Assembly (NCBI GenBank): GCA_023140035.1
Contig: JAGLML010000029.1
Location: 1-10,660, forward strand
Direction: 5' to 3'
Source: Thermoplasmatales archaeon
GTDB taxonomy: Archaea; Thermoplasmatota; E2; DHVEG-1
DNA length: 10,660 nucleotides
Both the position numbers and the translations under genes were made by a program. The notes beneath the pieces were generated by a model, which was not told the DNA's origin, did no database searches, and saw nothing but the letters and a program-made list of their open reading frames with translations. This document shows, piece by piece, positions 1 through 5,046 of the stretch (its first letter is position 1; each line of letters begins with the position of its first letter).

Positions 1-14
1 TTTCCAAAACTCAA

Positions 15-57
15 AATATCTTTTGTATAATTTTATAATTCAAGTCTACAGGAGTAA
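15..57 (+). repeat. Intergenic repeat with AATATCTTTTGTA core, copy 1
   Basis: AATATCTTTTGTATAA at 15-30 and ACAGGAGTAAT at 47-57 are spaced nearly as in 4738-4780. The bases from 1 to 27 also match 4638-4664 at 22 of 27 positions. It lies upstream of the DUF362 gene, beyond copies A and B of the palindromic motif. Confidence 0.4.
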
Positions 58-65
58 TCCAATAT

Positions 66-79
66 TTTTTACCGGTTAA
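66..79 (+). repeat. Copy A of palindromic intergenic motif TTTTTAYYRGTWAA
   Basis: TTTTTACCGGTTAA, with ACCGGT at the centre of a near-perfect palindrome. It is followed by GTGTTCAAATCCC, a looser version of the GCGTCAAAATCTCCC that follows copy B. It lies 58 nt before copy B and upstream of the DUF362 gene. Its role is unknown; a regulator-binding site or degenerate repeat family is possible. Confidence 0.4.
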
Positions 80-123
80 AAGGTGTTCAAATCCCTTGCC
101 TATCCTTTGTAGAAATCATAATA

Positions 124-177
124 TTTTTATTGGTTAATCCGCGTCAAAATCTCCCATTAATATGATTTTGTAATCAT
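124..177 (+). repeat. Copy B of intergenic motif plus downstream hairpin
   Basis: TTTTTATTGGTTAA (124-137) is followed by GCGTCAAAATCTCCC (141-155). The 32-nt block 124-155 matches 1349-1380 at 25 of 32 positions. Seven nt later is an inverted repeat, ATGATT / AATCAT with a 4-nt loop (162-177). Copy C has the same layout with a different hairpin sequence. It lies just upstream of the DUF362 gene. Confidence 0.5.
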
Positions 178-211
178 GCACATGTTAATAAATAAGCTAA
201 GAATTTCGAAT

Positions 212-1303
212 ATGATGTCTCATAATAGCCAATTAAATAACCCTACAGTATGCGTTCAAAAAAGTACATATCCCAAAATAAACCTAGACTCACTCTTAAC
301 TCCTCTGGGTGGGATTAAACATTATATAAACCAAGGAGAACGAATTCTGCTGAAAGTTAATCTATTAAATGCAAGTATACCAGAAAAGGCTGTAGTAACC
401 CATCCTGCAGTCGTAGAAGCGGTTGTTAAAGCAGTACTTAAAGAGGGAGGTACACCCTACATAGGAGACTCACCATCCGGACAGTTTACAAAAAGGAGAT
501 TGAAGAAAGTATATGAACGTTCTGGATTGAAAAAACTGGAACGGGATCTTGGTGTTGAGTTAAATTACGATACACGCTCACAAAAAATTTCTATCCACAA
601 CGGTAAAAAATTGAAAAAAACATCAATATGCAAATTTGTCCTGGACGCAGACAAAATAATTGCTTTACCAAAAATAAAAACACACTCCTACATGACCATG
701 ACAATGGCTACAAAGATAATGTATGGCACTGTACCCGGTTTAACAAAAGCAAAATATCATTCAAAATTCATTAAGAAAAAACCATTTGCTGATATGCTCC
801 TAGATGTACACTCTGTTGCCACACCTGATTTGAATATTATGGATGGTATAATAGGTATGCAGGGAGATGGGCCAGCTGGTGGGACACCTGTTGAACTTGG
901 TGTACTTCTTGCCTCAGAAAATGCGGTTGCTCTCGATCTCGCAGTTTGCAAAATGCTCAACATAGAACCAGTAGGTATTCCAACCCTGAGACAAGCGAAA
1001 GTAAGACGTTTATGGCCACGTGACATAAGTTATCCACTTCTATCACCAAGCGACGTCAGATACGATAGCTTTATCTTGCCTTCAACCGCTAGTTATTTAC
1101 TAACAGGGAAAAAACAACCTATACGTTACCCGGTACCAACTGAGAAATGCACAGCCTGCGGACTATGCCAAGAAATCTGTCCAAGAAATGCTATAACTAT
1201 AGATACTGACATAGCAGAAGTTGATTATTCTGCTTGTATTAAATGCTACTGCTGTCATGAAATATGCCGCGAGGATGCAATAAAGCTTGAGGTATTGGAG
1301 TAA
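212..1303 (+). CDS. DUF362 domain protein with C-terminal double [4Fe-4S] ferredoxin domain
   Basis: The body is a DUF362-type domain of about 300 residues, with family-like segments such as ILLKVNLL, GDSPSGQ, LPKIKTHSYMTMT, IMDGIIGMQGDGPAGG and ENAVALDLAV. The last 50 residues form a bacterial-type ferredoxin domain with two cluster motifs, CTACGLCQEICP and CIKCYCCHEIC, so two [4Fe-4S] clusters are expected. No signal peptide or membrane helix is visible, so it is probably cytoplasmic. The family's reaction is generally not established; an electron-transfer role is inferred from the clusters. Start choice: ATGs lie at 176, 182, 212 and 215. The one at 176 falls inside a small inverted repeat (162-177) and none has a clear Shine-Dalgarno site, so I take 212; this shortens the longest reading (375 aa) to 363 aa. 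The neighbouring 3' gene is convergent, so this gene is transcribed alone unless something upstream of the window joins it. Confidence 0.88.
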   Translation: MMSHNSQLNNPTVCVQKSTYPKINLDSLLTPLGGIKHYINQGERILLKVNLLNASIPEKAVVTHPAVVEAVVKAVLKEGGTPYIGDSPSGQFTKRRLKKVYERSGLKKLERDLGVELNYDTRSQKISIHNGKKLKKTSICKFVLDADKIIALPKIKTHSYMTMTMATKIMYGTVPGLTKAKYHSKFIKKKPFADMLLDVHSVATPDLNIMDGIIGMQGDGPAGGTPVELGVLLASENAVALDLAVCKMLNIEPVGIPTLRQAKVRRLWPRDISYPLLSPSDVRYDSFILPSTASYLLTGKKQPIRYPVPTEKCTACGLCQEICPRNAITIDTDIAEVDYSACIKCYCCHEICREDAIKLEVLE

Positions 1304-1348
1304 ATTCAAGCAAATTTTAAACGACATTCTTTGGAGTAAAAAACTAGA

Positions 1349-1397
1349 TTTTTACTAGTAAACTTGCGTCATAATCTCCCTTATAACCCAAGTTATA
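1349..1397 (+). repeat. Copy C of intergenic motif plus downstream hairpin
   Basis: TTTTTACTAGTAAA contains the perfect 12-nt palindrome TTTACTAGTAAA. It continues into GCGTCATAATCTCCC (to 1380), then an inverted repeat TATAAC / GTTATA with loop CCAA (1382-1397). It sits between the convergent ends of the DUF362 gene and the metallopeptidase gene. In that position it is less likely to be a promoter element and more likely a 3'-end or dispersed element. Confidence 0.5.
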
Positions 1398-1441
1398 GAT
1401 ATGGAATCAATAAAATATACTTTTATTATTTCAGGAATACA

Positions 1442-1951
1442 TTATTGTTTATTTTTATCAGGCATCATACCAACTGCTATGAGATATCCTTTAGCTCGCT
1501 CGGTATATTTGTATTGATTAACTTTCTCCCAGAATTTCTTTGAATGATCCGGATAAAGTAAATGTGCTAATTCATGGATTATAACATAGTCTCTTACCCA
1601 TCTAGGCATATTTGCAATACGATCAGATATTCTGACCACCATATTTTCAGGGGTGCAGCTACCAAATCGTGAGTTCTGATTAGTAACATACTTTATATCA
1701 AAATCTAAATTACCGCCAAAATATATTTTATTAAGATCCTGAGCACGCTTCCACAATGAATCATCACTGTTCAATTTTTGTTTCCGTTGTCTGTTCTCAT
1801 TTTTTTTAATCATCCGGTCAATCCACTTCTTTTCTTCTGCTTCCGTCAGACCACTTGGAAGATAGATACAGAGTTTTCCATCAACGTATTTAGTTTGAAT
1901 TGTCTTTTTCCTACGCTCACTACGAATGATTTTTACATTTTTGTAATCCAT
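1442..1951 (-). CDS. YgjP/SprT-like zinc metallopeptidase (DUF45 family)
   Basis: A predicted 169-aa cytoplasmic protein. Near the C-terminus it carries VIIHELAHLLYPDHSKKFW, which is HExxH with a following His 6 residues after the second motif His. This is the zinc-site pattern of the M48-like DUF45/YgjP family. Upstream of it is NSRFGSC, also typical of the family, and the N-terminal third is basic (SERRKKTIQTKYVDGK). The physiological substrate of archaeal members is not known. The longest reading begins with a GTG at 1963, but ATG at 1951 is preferred: a TTATAA box lies at 1977-1982, 25 nt upstream, which fits a leaderless archaeal transcript. Length is shorter than the bacterial YgjP (about 220-240 aa), mostly at the N-terminus. 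It is divergent from the geranylgeranyl reductase gene. Confidence 0.85.
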   Translation of the reverse strand: MDYKNVKIIRSERRKKTIQTKYVDGKLCIYLPSGLTEAEEKKWIDRMIKKNENRQRKQKLNSDDSLWKRAQDLNKIYFGGNLDFDIKYVTNQNSRFGSCTPENMVVRISDRIANMPRWVRDYVIIHELAHLLYPDHSKKFWEKVNQYKYTERAKGYLIAVGMMPDKNKQ

Positions 1952-1976
1952 AATAATTATCACAATGTTCTATCTG

Positions 1977-1982
1977 TTATAA
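1977..1982 (-). promoter_or_regulatory. TATA-like box of the metallopeptidase gene
   Basis: TTATAA preceded (minus strand) by a purine-rich AAACAAAGG. It ends 25 nt before the ATG at 1951, the spacing expected if transcription starts at or beside the start codon. This supports the ATG at 1951 over the GTG at 1963. Confidence 0.45.
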
Positions 1983-2098
1983 CCTTTGTTTTTCTTTTTT
2001 AATTCCATAGAGTAATTATGGAGATGAAATCAGCCCACCTACAATAAACATTTTGGGTTTTTGTTACAATTTTCTCTGCTTTTATTTTATACCAAACA

Positions 2099-2110
2099 TT
2101 TAAATTAAAT
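2099..2110 (+). promoter_or_regulatory. TATA-like box of the geranylgeranyl reductase gene
   Basis: TTTAAATTAAAT ends 28 nt before the ATG at 2139. It fits a leaderless or very short leader transcript and argues against the ATG at 2118. No Shine-Dalgarno sequence is seen. Confidence 0.45.
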
Positions 2111-2138
2111 CAAGGGATTGTTTGGGCTTAGTTGTATC

Positions 2139-3350
2139 ATGAAGTATGAAGTTGTTGTTATTGGGGCTGGCCCTGCGGGTTCAACAGCTGCAAAATTTCT
2201 TTCAGAAAAAGGAGTGAAAGTACTTCTTATTGACAAGAAAAAATTTCCACGAGATAAACCCTGTGGCGGTGCTATACCTGTTAGAGTTCTCAAGAGATTT
2301 AAATACATTGAAGAAAAAGATTTGATTGAATCCTATACATATGGTGCGTATCTCCACTTATCATCTCTAGAACATAATGTTGAAGTACAGGGAAATGAGC
2401 CCCTTTTTGCAATGGTCCTCAGAAAAAAATTTGATGATGGATTAGTGAAACTTGCCATTGACAGCGAGGCTACTTTTTTGGATGGGAAAACTGCTACTGA
2501 TATTAAAATATTTGAGGATAACGCAAAAGTAATGCTGGATGATGGAACTGCTATTGAATCGCAAATAGTTATTGGTGCCGATGGCGTGTGGAGTACAATA
2601 GCAAAAAAATCTGGATTAAGCCAAACTAGTAAAAATATTGGTATAGGTCTTTTTCAAGAATATCCTATGAGCAGGGTATTGATTGATCGGTATTTTACTG
2701 AGAAAAGACTCGCTCATCTATACACTACGTTCCAGGGGTTAGAGGGCTATGGATGGGTGTTTCCCAAAAAAGATCATGTAAATATTGGTATCGGAGAAAT
2801 ACGGACACGAAGAGGACAATCTAAAGGAAAGGTAAATTTAAAGGCAGTCTATAAAAGTTATATAAAAATTCTCAAAGAGAATGATATAATTCCTAAGAGT
2901 CTAAGGATGGGGAGAGTAAAAGGAGGGGCAGCGCCTACTCGTCCAGTTGAAAAAACCTACGCTGACCGTGTGCTCCTTTGTGGAGATGCAGCTGGCCTCA
3001 TAAATCCAGTTACATGCGATGGCATTAACTACGCTATGTCATCAGGACAAATCGCTGCAAATGTTACTGCTGAGGCTTTAGAAGCAAGTGACACCAGAGA
3101 GAAATTTTTATCGAAATATGAAACAATCTGGAAAAACGATTTCGGGAAAGACATCAAACTGTTTTTACGTGTCCAGAACCAATGGGGAGAAAAAACTGAA
3201 AAATTTCTTAAACTTGTAAGTAGAGATAAAAAAATCTCTGAGATGGCTTTAGGAATTGTGACGGGTAATTTAAGAATGCATAAATACAGATGGAAACTAA
3301 GTCGACGGACGCTATATCTTTATCTTAAGGATCTATTGTATAAAACCTGA
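2139..3350 (+). CDS. Geranylgeranyl reductase family FAD-dependent oxidoreductase
   Basis: The product is 403 aa from the chosen start. Residues 4-14 (EVVVIGAGPAG) form the dinucleotide-binding Rossmann motif, with the acidic strand end LLID at 29-32. PCGGA follows at 41-45. GADG at 146-149 and GDAAGLINPVTCDGI at 282-296 are the second and third FAD contacts of the para-hydroxybenzoate-hydroxylase-type fold. YGWVFPK (204-210) matches the conserved [YF]xWxFPK motif of geranylgeranyl reductases. Archaeal members saturate the geranylgeranyl chains of membrane ether lipids at the inner membrane face, using reduced ferredoxin or other donors; that role is inferred here. The two Cys at 42 and 293 occupy places where archaeal members carry conserved Cys. 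An ATG at 2118 is in frame, but starting at 2139 puts the Rossmann strand at residue 4, as usual. Confidence 0.92.
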   Translation: MKYEVVVIGAGPAGSTAAKFLSEKGVKVLLIDKKKFPRDKPCGGAIPVRVLKRFKYIEEKDLIESYTYGAYLHLSSLEHNVEVQGNEPLFAMVLRKKFDDGLVKLAIDSEATFLDGKTATDIKIFEDNAKVMLDDGTAIESQIVIGADGVWSTIAKKSGLSQTSKNIGIGLFQEYPMSRVLIDRYFTEKRLAHLYTTFQGLEGYGWVFPKKDHVNIGIGEIRTRRGQSKGKVNLKAVYKSYIKILKENDIIPKSLRMGRVKGGAAPTRPVEKTYADRVLLCGDAAGLINPVTCDGINYAMSSGQIAANVTAEALEASDTREKFLSKYETIWKNDFGKDIKLFLRVQNQWGEKTEKFLKLVSRDKKISEMALGIVTGNLRMHKYRWKLSRRTLYLYLKDLLYKT

Positions 3351-3364
3351 TGTTTTTTGCACTT

Positions 3365-3650
3365 ATTGAAAGAGTGTTTTTCAACCTGTACTCTCTTGTT
3401 AGTAGAAGAAAAACAGGGTTGTCATAATTCACATATTTCTTTATCCACTTCGATAATTTCCCTCCCCAATTGTTCTTTGGCCTTGCCAATATAAATGTCT
3501 AGGTTGGTGCAGAATACATTTGAAGTCCTGATAAAAAACCTGTAGTAGTCTATGCTGATCAAAAGCCTCAAGTGATATGTCTTGCAGGACATTCAGCATC
3601 TGCTCGCTTTCACGATAGGATAGTGTTGAACCATCAAAAATCTTGACCAA
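3365..3650 (-). pseudogene. Frame-broken coding relic, unidentified protein
   Basis: Three minus-strand pieces read well but sit in different frames. From TTG at 3650 runs VKIFDGSTLSYRESEQMLNV and on through LQDISLEAFDQH. From about 3592 to the stop at 3422 a second frame gives IDYYRFFIRTSNVF, then IGKAKEQLGREIIEVDKEIC. From about 3440 to 3365 a third frame gives KKYVNYDNPVFLLLTREY followed by RLKNTL. None is a complete gene and no TATA box or Shine-Dalgarno site is placed well. The third piece resembles a minus-strand peptide at about 6563-6640. I do not recognise the family. The alternative is that the 56-aa frame (3422-3592, with its own ATG) is a small intact gene and the rest is chance. 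Confidence 0.3.
3375..3415. repeat. Stem-loop repeat, copy 1 (matches 6569-6609)
   Basis: TGTTTTTC (3375-3382) pairs perfectly with GAAAAACA (3408-3415) around a 25-nt loop, which has a small inner stem TACT / AGTA. Copy 2 at 6569-6609 has the same two 8-mers at exactly the same spacing, plus shared AAC and GG flanks, but a different loop. It lies 25 nt after the reductase stop codon. The minus strand of both copies can also be read as related peptides (PVF....RE..LKN), so this may be a coding relic and not an RNA element. Confidence 0.5.
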
Positions 3651-3671
3651 ACTCTTTTATTCGTGTACAAT

Positions 3672-3685
3672 TTTTTACTGGTAAA
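3672..3685 (+). repeat. Copy D of intergenic motif TTTTTAYYRGTWAA
   Basis: TTTTTACTGGTAAA, differing from copy C (1349) at one position out of 14. The downstream part (TTCGTGCTCCCC) only loosely resembles that of copies B and C. It lies 176 nt before the membrane protein gene at 3861. Confidence 0.4.
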
Positions 3686-3860
3686 TTCGTGCTCCCCATC
3701 CTCATCATCTCATTGAGAACCCGACTTCGAAAGGAGTTTCCGATTTTGTCTATGAAAAGGCGAAATCAAATTTTTCTTTTTTTATCCCTCTTATCCACTT
3801 TTTATTATCTTTTTCAAGGTAGTCGAAATCTTTTTTACACTATGATTTATTCTGGAAAAA

Positions 3861-4367
3861 ATGGATCTTATCAATATACTACTGGGTGCTATGGGAGATC
3901 CAATCACGTATTCGATCATATTTTTTATCTATGTCATTCTGGCAGCCTTAATTCTTCCAATTCCCGTTGAGATTGGCCTATTCAATCCTGTTATACATTA
4001 TGCATGGCTCGTTTTTATCTTAGCTATAGGTAAGGGAGTTGGTGCTTTTCTTGTATTTGAAATTGGGACAAGGGTTCGGGGTGCCCTCAAGAAAAGGTCT
4101 ATTGGAACGCCGTTAACGAAAAAAATCGTTGCATGGTGTGAACGTTTCGTCAGGAAATATGGCTATTATGGGCTTTTCATCATAATGAGCACGCCGTTGA
4201 TGATTGATTCTGCATCTCTCTATCTCTTCTCTCTGTTGAACCCTAAAGATGAAGGTAAACGAGCAATGACTAGAAGATGGTTTGTACTGGTAAACATAGC
4301 CGCAGGAGCTGTGAGAGGCACGATTATTTTTTTGGTAGCCTACCTTATCGGCGTTAGGCTTGTATAA
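3861..4367 (+). CDS. Small integral membrane protein resembling the DedA/VTT family
   Basis: This 168-aa protein has about four hydrophobic segments (roughly residues 16-34, 46-68, 101-125 and 139-165). LPIPVEIGL at 32-40 resembles the P-x-P-x-E entrance motif of DedA/VTT proteins. GKGVGAFLVFEIGTRVRG (58-75) resembles the small-residue helix and GxxxG segment after it. The block ERFVRKYGYYGLFIIMSTP (94-112) resembles the amphipathic F..KYG..gLF segment, but the Arg normally found a few residues before the Pro is absent. It is shorter than typical DedA (about 200 aa). DedA relatives are lipid scramblases or transporters in the membrane; no specific substrate can be inferred. An in-frame stop at 3843-3845 limits the start to the ATG at 3861. 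Only a weak purine run precedes it. Confidence 0.75.
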   Translation: MDLINILLGAMGDPITYSIIFFIYVILAALILPIPVEIGLFNPVIHYAWLVFILAIGKGVGAFLVFEIGTRVRGALKKRSIGTPLTKKIVAWCERFVRKYGYYGLFIIMSTPLMIDSASLYLFSLLNPKDEGKRAMTRRWFVLVNIAAGAVRGTIIFLVAYLIGVRLV

Positions 4368-4401
4368 TATGTCACAATATTAATCGAGCTTAAACCCTTC
4401 T

Positions 4402-4619
4402 CATCACATCACTTTTTCTTTCTTTGGCTCTGTTTTTCTTACAATTGGAATTGCATATTTGTTCCTAAAAACGCGGATCTTATTTTTAATCACGTGGACA
4501 GAATGGGAACACTTACGATATCTTGCATCATAGGCCTTATACTTACAGCCATAACGATACAATTCTTAATTGAGGGAGTTCAATCCGTCCTACTTAGTTG
4601 GAATGTTATAATGATTTAA
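4402..4619 (+). pseudogene. MarC-family membrane protein, frameshifted C-terminal relic
   Basis: Two adjoining frames together read like the last third of a MarC-family protein. The first (about 4402-4485) gives ITFSFFGSVFLTIGIAYLF followed by LKTRILFL, the penultimate helix and its cytoplasmic edge. The second (about 4488-4619) gives RMGTLTISCIIGLILTAIT then IQFLIEGV, which follows the family's R-x-G...x-GLILAAIAVQFI-x-G pattern. The switch of frame lies near 4485-4490. The first two thirds of the usual ~200-aa protein, including the first helices and the PLAIPLLAGPG-type segment, are not found upstream, where the DedA-like gene ends at 4367. So this is a remnant rather than a single sequencing error. 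It ends at TAA 4617-4619. Family assignment is from remembered motif pattern, not a search. Confidence 0.55.
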
Positions 4620-4637
4620 ACGGGAGAAAGGAATTAC

Positions 4638-4664
4638 TATCCAAAATCTAAAATATCTTTGGTA
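4638..4664 (+). repeat. Intergenic repeat with AATATCTTTGGTA core, copy 2
   Basis: The 27-nt block matches the first 27 bases of the window at 22 positions. Its 13-nt end, AATATCTTTGGTA (4652-4664), recurs exactly at 4738-4750 and with one change at 15-27. Confidence 0.45.
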
Positions 4665-4690
4665 CTTTAGTTTTTAGCCTCACCAAAGTC

Positions 4691-4923
4691 CCTTTTGTTC
4701 ATTAGTTATCAAAAAGGTAATTCAGGACATAGCCGGTAATATCTTTGGTATAAGTTGTAGTTATTCTCCAACAGGAGTTATGTTAGTTTCATATGGTGTG
4801 GGCATTCAACCTATACACCGTAGTCTCCCCAGCAGCTTCTGAGAGGCATTTTCTCCTGTTGAACATCTTTTTGACAATTGGGGAATTGAACTTTTAGTTC
4901 GATTTCCAACGGATTAATTTTTT
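4691..4923 (+). ncRNA. Candidate structured noncoding RNA
   Basis: Four inverted repeats lie in series in a stretch with no good reading frame. CCTTTTG / CAAAAAGG with one bulge is at 4691-4697 / 4710-4717. CAACAGGAG / CTCCTGTTG (4769-4777 / 4853-4861) is a perfect 9-bp closing stem. Inside it sits TATGGTGT / ACACCGTA (4792-4799 / 4815-4822, one G-U) and a short TCTC / GAGA (4824-4827 / 4841-4844), giving a three-way-junction-like layout. After it comes an 11-bp hairpin, GGGAATTGAAC / GTTCGATTTCC, with a TTTTA loop and two G-U pairs (4881-4907). A run of six T follows at 4918-4923, fitting an archaeal transcript end. No known RNA family is recognised. It could instead be the leader region of the nitroreductase gene, or chance pairing in AT-rich DNA. 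Confidence 0.35.
4738..4780 (+). repeat. Intergenic repeat with AATATCTTTGGTA core, copy 3
   Basis: AATATCTTTGGTATAA, then a variable stretch, then ACAGGAGTTAT. The same order of words (AATATCTTTTGTATAA ... ACAGGAGTAAT) is found at 15-57. Copy 2 (4652) shares the first word only. The ACAGGAG part forms the 5' arm of the 9-bp stem described for the candidate RNA here. Confidence 0.4.
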
Positions 4924-4996
4924 CCAACTTGCGCATATATCCGCGTTTATATCAGTCCAATAGTATATTATGACAAATGTTGCAATAGACACTCAT

Positions 4997-5006
4997 TAAA
5001 TTTAAA
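4997..5006 (+). promoter_or_regulatory. TATA-like box of the exported nitroreductase-fold gene
   Basis: The A/T-only run TTAAATTTAAATAT covers about 4995-5008. A start of transcription about 25 nt downstream would leave a leader of roughly 15 nt, just enough to include the Shine-Dalgarno sequence GGAGG near 5036-5040, seven nt before the ATG at 5047. A second A/T-rich word, TTATAAAT, lies closer to the gene and is less well spaced. Confidence 0.4.
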
Positions 5007-5046
5007 TATGCTTTTCTTATTATAAATATCACATGGAGGAAAAACA

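Noticed and set aside
66..155. Possible CRISPR repeats (two motif copies 58 nt apart)
   Set aside because: Only two imperfect copies are in tandem, the others are kilobases apart, and there are no cas genes.
176..211. Upstream ATG codons at 176 and 182 as start of the DUF362 gene
   Set aside because: The first overlaps the hairpin of repeat copy B, and the extra residues (MHMLINKLRISN) do not resemble the start of the family. It cannot be excluded without transcript data.
3350..3427. A 25-codon plus-strand frame starting at an ATG that overlaps the reductase stop (TGATG)
   Set aside because: The overlap looks like translational coupling, but the frame lies over stem-loop copy 1 and the minus-strand reading has better homology to copy 2. 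No recognised product.
3689..3970. A 93-codon plus-strand frame overlapping the DedA-like gene
   Set aside because: Its second half is in the wrong frame of the membrane protein gene, and the first half is low-complexity hydrophobic sequence with no start signals.
4431..4472. Third possible stem-loop copy (TGTTTTTC ... AAAAAC)
   Set aside because: Only 6 bp pair, spacing differs from the other two, and the stretch is explained by the MarC-like relic.
4881..4907. tRNA-like T-arm (AGTTCGATTTCC)
   Set aside because: The surrounding bases give no acceptor, D or anticodon arm; the segment pairs better with GGGAATTGAAC in a simple hairpin.
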